A stretch of DNA of 8,915 nucleotides from Prevotellaceae bacterium. GTDB taxonomy: Bacteria > Bacteroidota > Bacteroidia > Bacteroidales > UBA932. Both the position numbers and the translations under genes were made by a program. Below are positions 5,882-8,915 of the stretch, one piece after another (within the stretch, counting starts at the first letter, position 1; each line of letters starts with the position of its first letter). The notes below the pieces were generated by a model, which searched no databases, was not told the origin of the DNA, and was given only the letters and a program-made list of their open reading frames with translations. The DNA lies in contig JAIRKV010000093.1 in NCBI GenBank assembly GCA_031259935.1, positions 1-8,915 of the forward strand. Direction: 5' to 3'.

Positions 5882-7045
5882 AATTTGTGAAGTTGATTTT
5901 TTCGTCAGCATCATTTTTTCCGTATCCACGTTATCAATCAAAACTGTTCCGGGCATTTTTCCCGCTTCAAAAGTTCCGAATTTATTTTCAATTCCAAGCG
6001 CTTTTGCGCCGTTGAGCGTTGCCCATGTCAGTAATTCGTTGAGTTCAATATTTCTAAAATTATCCGAAACTGTAAGCAATTCATCAATCATCGAAAGATT
6101 TGTATTTGACGACAAACTGTCTGTTCCTATGGCAATTTTTGCTTTTTTGCGACTGAACATTTCAATCGGCGGCAAATGATTTTCGATGTACAAATTCGAT
6201 TTCGGGCAAAGTGTCCAGGTTATATTTTTGCTTGCCGATATTGCAAAATCGTAATCATTTTCGGCTGTAAAAGTGTTGTGTACGAGCAGAATTTTTGTGT
6301 TTTTGTCAATATCGTCCAAAAGACGGTGAACTGGCGATTTTCCTGTCGGCAAAGGTTTGTCGGGTATTGCAAATTCGCTGTAAAATTTTAAAAAATTGCC
6401 CGAATTATTTTCAAAATATTCGTTTTCGTCCTGTGATTCCTGATTATGATACGACAAAATTCCATATTTTTCGGCGCGAAGTTTCATTTCCGAAAACAGT
6501 TTGTCGCACATTGAATATGGAGCGTGCAGCGTTGGCGAAATTGAAAATCCAAGCCGTTTGCCCAAATCAACAGTTTTCTGATTTTGTTGCAGAATTTTAT
6601 CTGTTTCGCCTGCATCGCACGAAAAGGCTTCGACAAAAGTGTGATAAAATATTTTGCTTTGTTTTTTCAGGTCAAAAGTCAAATCGCTGTTTGAAATATC
6701 ACCAACGGCAACAATGCCTTGCCTGTACATGAAATTATCGTAAAATTTTGCGGCGTCAATCTGCTGCGATTTGTCGGCAATATTTCGCAATTTTGGTATT
6801 TCCGTTATAAAACCTGTGATTCCTGTGTGTACGGGAATTGTATTTTTCAAGTGCGAAAGTTCCAAATGACAATGTGCATTTACAAATCCCGGACATATTA
6901 TTCCTGCGTAAAACTCAATATCCTTGTCGTTTTCAGAAAATGCCGAAAGTTCAACAATTTTGCCATCATCATCTATTGTCAATACTCCGTTTTTTACAGG
7001 TTTTGCATGTATTGGAAAAATATAATCGGCTGAAATTTTGCGCAT
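5876..7045 (-). CDS. Metal-dependent amidohydrolase/deaminase of the ATZ/TRZ-MtaD-like group
   Basis: A cytoplasmic hydrolase of 389 residues, complete for the family. PGFVNAHCHLELS (52-64) supplies the metal-binding HxH (H58, H60) at the end of the first barrel strand. LHAPYS (173-178), SYHNQES (198-204; H200, E203), LVHNT (254-258; H256) and IGTDS (306-310; D309) give the remaining metal and catalytic positions. CPKSNLYI (280-287) is the CPxSN segment found in S-adenosylhomocysteine/methylthioadenosine, guanine and aminodeoxyfutalosine deaminases. The ends form the small beta-sandwich (N-terminal ADYIFPI, C-terminal FEAGKMPGTVLID). Substrate cannot be read from sequence; 6-amino-6-deoxyfutalosine deaminase of the alternative menaquinone route is one candidate among purine-type deaminases. 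It follows the DUF4296 lipoprotein gene by 3 nt and must share its promoter. Confidence 0.9.
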   Translation of the reverse strand: MRKISADYIFPIHAKPVKNGVLTIDDDGKIVELSAFSENDKDIEFYAGIICPGFVNAHCHLELSHLKNTIPVHTGITGFITEIPKLRNIADKSQQIDAAKFYDNFMYRQGIVAVGDISNSDLTFDLKKQSKIFYHTFVEAFSCDAGETDKILQQNQKTVDLGKRLGFSISPTLHAPYSMCDKLFSEMKLRAEKYGILSYHNQESQDENEYFENNSGNFLKFYSEFAIPDKPLPTGKSPVHRLLDDIDKNTKILLVHNTFTAENDYDFAISASKNITWTLCPKSNLYIENHLPPIEMFSRKKAKIAIGTDSLSSNTNLSMIDELLTVSDNFRNIELNELLTWATLNGAKALGIENKFGTFEAGKMPGTVLIDNVDTEKMMLTKKSTSQIL

Positions 7046-7048
7046 TTG

Positions 7049-7600
7049 TTAAATTTGTTTTTCAAGTTTTTCTTCTTTTTTCACAATGTCGGCAGAGTCG
7101 GGTTCTGCATTCTCGGTAATATCTTTTTGCAAATTCAATAATTTTTCTGCAAAATCATTAATATTTTCTACATTTTCAAAACATTTATCTATTCCTGTCA
7201 AAGCATTTTTCAATTTCATGTTGAATTTTCTAACAATATTTTTCACAACACTTTGTACATCTTTACTTTCCAAATCTTGCAACATCCTGTCGAAACGCAA
7301 TTTTATATTGTCGTAAATTTTGTTTATCGTTTCTTTTTGGCGCGAATACACGCGCATCGACTTTTCAAATTTGTCGCGTGAACAGTTATATTTCTCGAAA
7401 ATAGCTTTATATCTGATAATTGTGTCGGTGTTTTGAATTTGATTTCTGTTGGCAAGCGTTTGCACAACGCCATCCGACAAATGCATTTCAAACAATATGT
7501 CTTCAAGTTGCCGTTTATTCAAAATATCATCGTTTTTGCAGCCCGACAAACACATTATTGCTGCCGTAACGAATATTATTAATTCAGTTTTTAACATCAT
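7049..7600 (-). CDS. DUF4296-type lipoprotein
   Basis: A 183-residue predicted lipoprotein of unknown function. From ATG 7600 the signal sequence reads MMLKTELIIFVTAAIMCLSGC, with lipobox LSGC and the lipidated cysteine at residue 21. The frame extends to a TTG at 7642, but a promoter box at 7620-7627 lies inside that extension, so the shorter start is chosen (ATG 7597 is equally possible). The mature part begins KNDDILNKRQLEDILFEMHL, then YKAIFEKYNCSRDKFEKSMR and YSRQKETINKIYDNIKLRFD. This is the pattern of Bacteroidetes DUF4296: a short helical domain with a conserved 'IL..MHL.D' segment and a 'iF.Ky..s..qF..S...Y' segment. The C-terminal third is charged and probably helical. It is directly upstream of the amidohydrolase (3-nt gap). 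Assignment is from pattern memory, not a search. Confidence 0.82.
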   Translation of the reverse strand: MMLKTELIIFVTAAIMCLSGCKNDDILNKRQLEDILFEMHLSDGVVQTLANRNQIQNTDTIIRYKAIFEKYNCSRDKFEKSMRVYSRQKETINKIYDNIKLRFDRMLQDLESKDVQSVVKNIVRKFNMKLKNALTGIDKCFENVENINDFAEKLLNLQKDITENAEPDSADIVKKEEKLEKQI

Positions 7601-7619
7601 TTCATCAACTTTACAAATA

Positions 7620-7627
7620 CAAAAGTA
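7620..7627 (-). promoter_or_regulatory. Predicted -7 box for the DUF4296-amidohydrolase operon
   Basis: The minus strand reads TACTTTTG, an exact TAnnTTTG match, 19 nt upstream of the chosen ATG. A TTTC 20 nt further upstream can serve as a near-consensus -33 element. A transcript starting just after this box would exclude the longer TTG start. Confidence 0.55.
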
Positions 7628-7797
7628 CAATTTGAATTTCAATTTACGAAACAGATTCTAAATTATAGAAACATTTTTTGCTGCTAACAAGTCGATATTT
7701 GTTTGCACAGATTAAAAAAATTAAGGTATTTTCTTCTGTAAATCCAGAATATCAATATCTCACAAAATTATATCGGGCAAAGTATAATTTGTGTCGA

Positions 7798-7827
7798 TTG
7801 GTCGTTCCAATAAAAATATTACCTTTG
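7798..7827 (+). promoter_or_regulatory. Predicted fabG promoter
   Basis: TTG (7798-7800) and TACCTTTG (7820-7827) are separated by 19 nt, fitting the Bacteroidetes -33 / TAnnTTTG arrangement. The expected start is near 7834, leaving a leader of about 24 nt before the ATG. The rest of the 257-nt divergent region between 7600 and 7858 shows no other recognisable site. Confidence 0.6.
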
Positions 7828-7857
7828 TACTCAACTTATTTAATAAAAAGATAAAAT

Positions 7858-8604
7858 ATGAAATTACTTGAAGGAAAGACTGCTGTTGTTACAGGTGCGG
7901 CTCGCGGAATAGGAAAATCTATTGCCGTTAAACTTGCATCGGAAGGAGCCAGCATAGCATTTACCGATTTGGTTATAGATGACAACGCAAAAGCAACCGA
8001 AAAAGAAATCGAAGCATTTGGAGTAAAAGTAAGATCTTATGCATCCAATGCGGCAAATTTTGAAGAAACACACAAAGTTATTGAGGAAATTGTAAAAGAT
8101 TTCGGCAGAATAGATATTCTTGTAAATAACGCCGGCATTACAAAAGACGGACTTATGATGCGCATGAGCGAAAGCCAGTGGGACGCCGTGATAACGGTAA
8201 ACTTAAAATCGGCGTTCAATTTTATACATGCCTGCACTCCGATTATGATGCGTCAAAAAGCGGGAAGCATTATCAACATGTCGAGCGTAGTTGGCGTGAG
8301 CGGTAATGCAGGACAGGCAAATTATTCGTCGAGCAAAGCAGGGATGATAGGTTTGGCAAAATCCGTTGCACAGGAACTCGGTTCACGCGGAATAAGAGCA
8401 AATTGTATAGCACCGGGATTTATTATTACCGAAATGACGGCAAAACTCCCCGAAGATGTAAAAAAAGGCTGGGCGGAAAAAATTCCACTGAGGCGCGGAG
8501 GAACTCCCGAAGATGTTGCAAATGTTTGTTTGTTCCTTGCTTCAGACCTCTCATCTTATGTTAGCGGACAGGTTATCAACTGTTGCGGTGGCATGAACAT
8601 GTAA
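7858..8604 (+). CDS. fabG: 3-oxoacyl-[acyl-carrier-protein] reductase
   Basis: NADPH-dependent reduction of 3-oxoacyl-ACP to 3-hydroxyacyl-ACP, the first reductive step of each fatty-acid elongation cycle. It is a cytoplasmic short-chain dehydrogenase, usually a tetramer. The 248-residue length is standard. TGAARGIG (12-19) is the Rossmann glycine motif, and NNAG (90-93) follows the fourth strand. The catalytic set is complete: N115 in VNLKS, S143 in NMSSVVG, Y156 and K160 in NYSSSKAG. IAPGFIITEMT (184-194) is the PG motif with substrate loop, and the C-terminus ends VSGQVINCCGGMNM, close to the usual VTGQTLHVNGGMYM. The ATG at 7858 gives the usual N-terminus. It has its own promoter and diverges from the lipoprotein operon; no other fatty-acid gene is next to it here. 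Other SDR substrates cannot be excluded. Confidence 0.93.
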   Translation: MKLLEGKTAVVTGAARGIGKSIAVKLASEGASIAFTDLVIDDNAKATEKEIEAFGVKVRSYASNAANFEETHKVIEEIVKDFGRIDILVNNAGITKDGLMMRMSESQWDAVITVNLKSAFNFIHACTPIMMRQKAGSIINMSSVVGVSGNAGQANYSSSKAGMIGLAKSVAQELGSRGIRANCIAPGFIITEMTAKLPEDVKKGWAEKIPLRRGGTPEDVANVCLFLASDLSSYVSGQVINCCGGMNM

Positions 8605-8689
8605 TTTTGCAATTCCTCAAAATGCGAATAAAAAAATGATATTGTTCGGCAGTATCAGTTTTGTAACGATATTAGCGACTTCTTATTTT

Positions 8690-8712
8690 ATTGATAATTG
8701 TGAATTATCAAT
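8690..8712. repeat. Inverted repeat with 10-bp arms downstream of fabG
   Basis: ATTGATAATT (8690-8699) and AATTATCAAT (8703-8712) are exact inverted copies around GTG. It starts 86 nt after the fabG stop codon. It has no G-C-rich stem and no long T tract, so it is an unlikely intrinsic terminator. AT-only repeats of this style are frequent between Bacteroidetes genes, as far as I recall. Confidence 0.55.
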
Positions 8713-8746
8713 TTGCTAATCAGTCATTCCTTAAAAAGTAAAATTT

Positions 8747-8911
8747 TCAAATAAAGGATTTGGCTGCCATGCATTTTACAGGGCATTTTAAACCTGACGG
8801 ATTTTGGAAAATTTCGGTTTTGAGAAAGATGCATGTCCTGTCGCAATAGAATATTAATAAACAGAAAGAAGCGCAGCCTGAATTTCGCGCGAGTTGCCGA
8901 CGGTGTTTCAT
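8747..8911 (-). other. Cysteine-rich 54-codon frame, possible repeat or gene remnant
   Basis: In the last 311 bases (8605-8915), which hold no convincing gene, the minus strand has a frame from ATG 8911 to TGA 8747. It could continue beyond the window, since no stop is seen upstream of the ATG within the last four bases. The product (MKHRRQLARNSGCASFCLLI...) has six cysteines and no signal peptide or domain that I recognise. The stretch is more G/C-rich than the AT-rich sequence just after fabG. It converges on fabG. Whether it is translated is doubtful; a dispersed intergenic repeat or the edge of another gene is as likely. The plus strand here shows only frames shorter than 30 codons. Confidence 0.3.
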
Positions 8912-8915
8912 GTAA

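Noticed and set aside
6176..7119. Several plus-strand open frames opposite the amidohydrolase gene
   Set aside because: They mirror the amidohydrolase and DUF4296 genes, whose minus-strand motifs are clear.
7601..7642. TTG-started extension of the DUF4296 lipoprotein
   Set aside because: A promoter box (TACTTTTG) lies inside it, and the ATG-started form begins with a normal lipoprotein signal.
7864..8237. Minus-strand frames opposite fabG
   Set aside because: Antisense shadows of a complete SDR gene with all catalytic residues in place.
8637..8720. 27-codon plus-strand frame downstream of fabG
   Set aside because: Short, no ribosome-site or domain evidence, and it runs through the AT-rich inverted repeat.

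Overview
The window looks like a chromosomal piece of an AT-rich member of the Bacteroidetes (Bacteroidota). Three things point there. A box matching TAnnTTTG, the -7 element of the Bacteroidetes primary sigma factor, lies upstream of most transcription units. Shine-Dalgarno sequences are almost absent, with A-rich tracts before start codons instead. A DUF4296-type lipoprotein, a family I know only from this phylum, is present. No rRNA, tRNA, CRISPR array or insertion sequence was seen.

Left part (1-3750, all on the minus strand): a Fic-domain protein, a COG0731-type radical SAM protein, D-aminoacyl-tRNA deacylase (dtd) and phenylalanyl-tRNA synthetase beta subunit (pheT, cut by the window edge after 530 codons). 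Three of the four are tRNA-related or plausibly so. The Fic protein has an N-terminal autoinhibition motif, but the last arginine of its active-site motif is histidine.

Middle part (about 3750-5875): a compact accessory block, visibly more AT-rich than its flanks (two sampled 60-base lines each had 14 G/C). It has an XRE-type DNA-binding protein on the plus strand. Diverging from it is a likely three-gene minus-strand operon: a small two-helix membrane protein followed by two small predicted exported proteins of unknown family. Between them is a perfect 40-bp palindrome with the core TGACA-N4-TGTCA. A second TGACA-N4-TGTCA copy lies 34 bp away, at the regulator's own start. The first copy overlaps the predicted -33 element of the divergent operon. 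This is the best candidate in the window for an undescribed, self-regulated module. An oddly GC-richer, hairpin-ended segment (about 3848-4000) separates the block from the Fic gene.

Right part (5876-8915): a minus-strand pair, a DUF4296 lipoprotein and, 3 nt after it, a metal-dependent amidohydrolase/deaminase. Divergent from this pair is fabG (3-oxoacyl-ACP reductase) with its own promoter. The final 311 bases contain an AT-rich inverted repeat and a cysteine-rich short reading frame that may be a repeat or gene remnant rather than a gene.

Family assignments for pheT, dtd, fabG, Fic, XRE, radical SAM and amidohydrolase rest on motifs visible in the translations. The functions of the three small envelope proteins are unknown to me.
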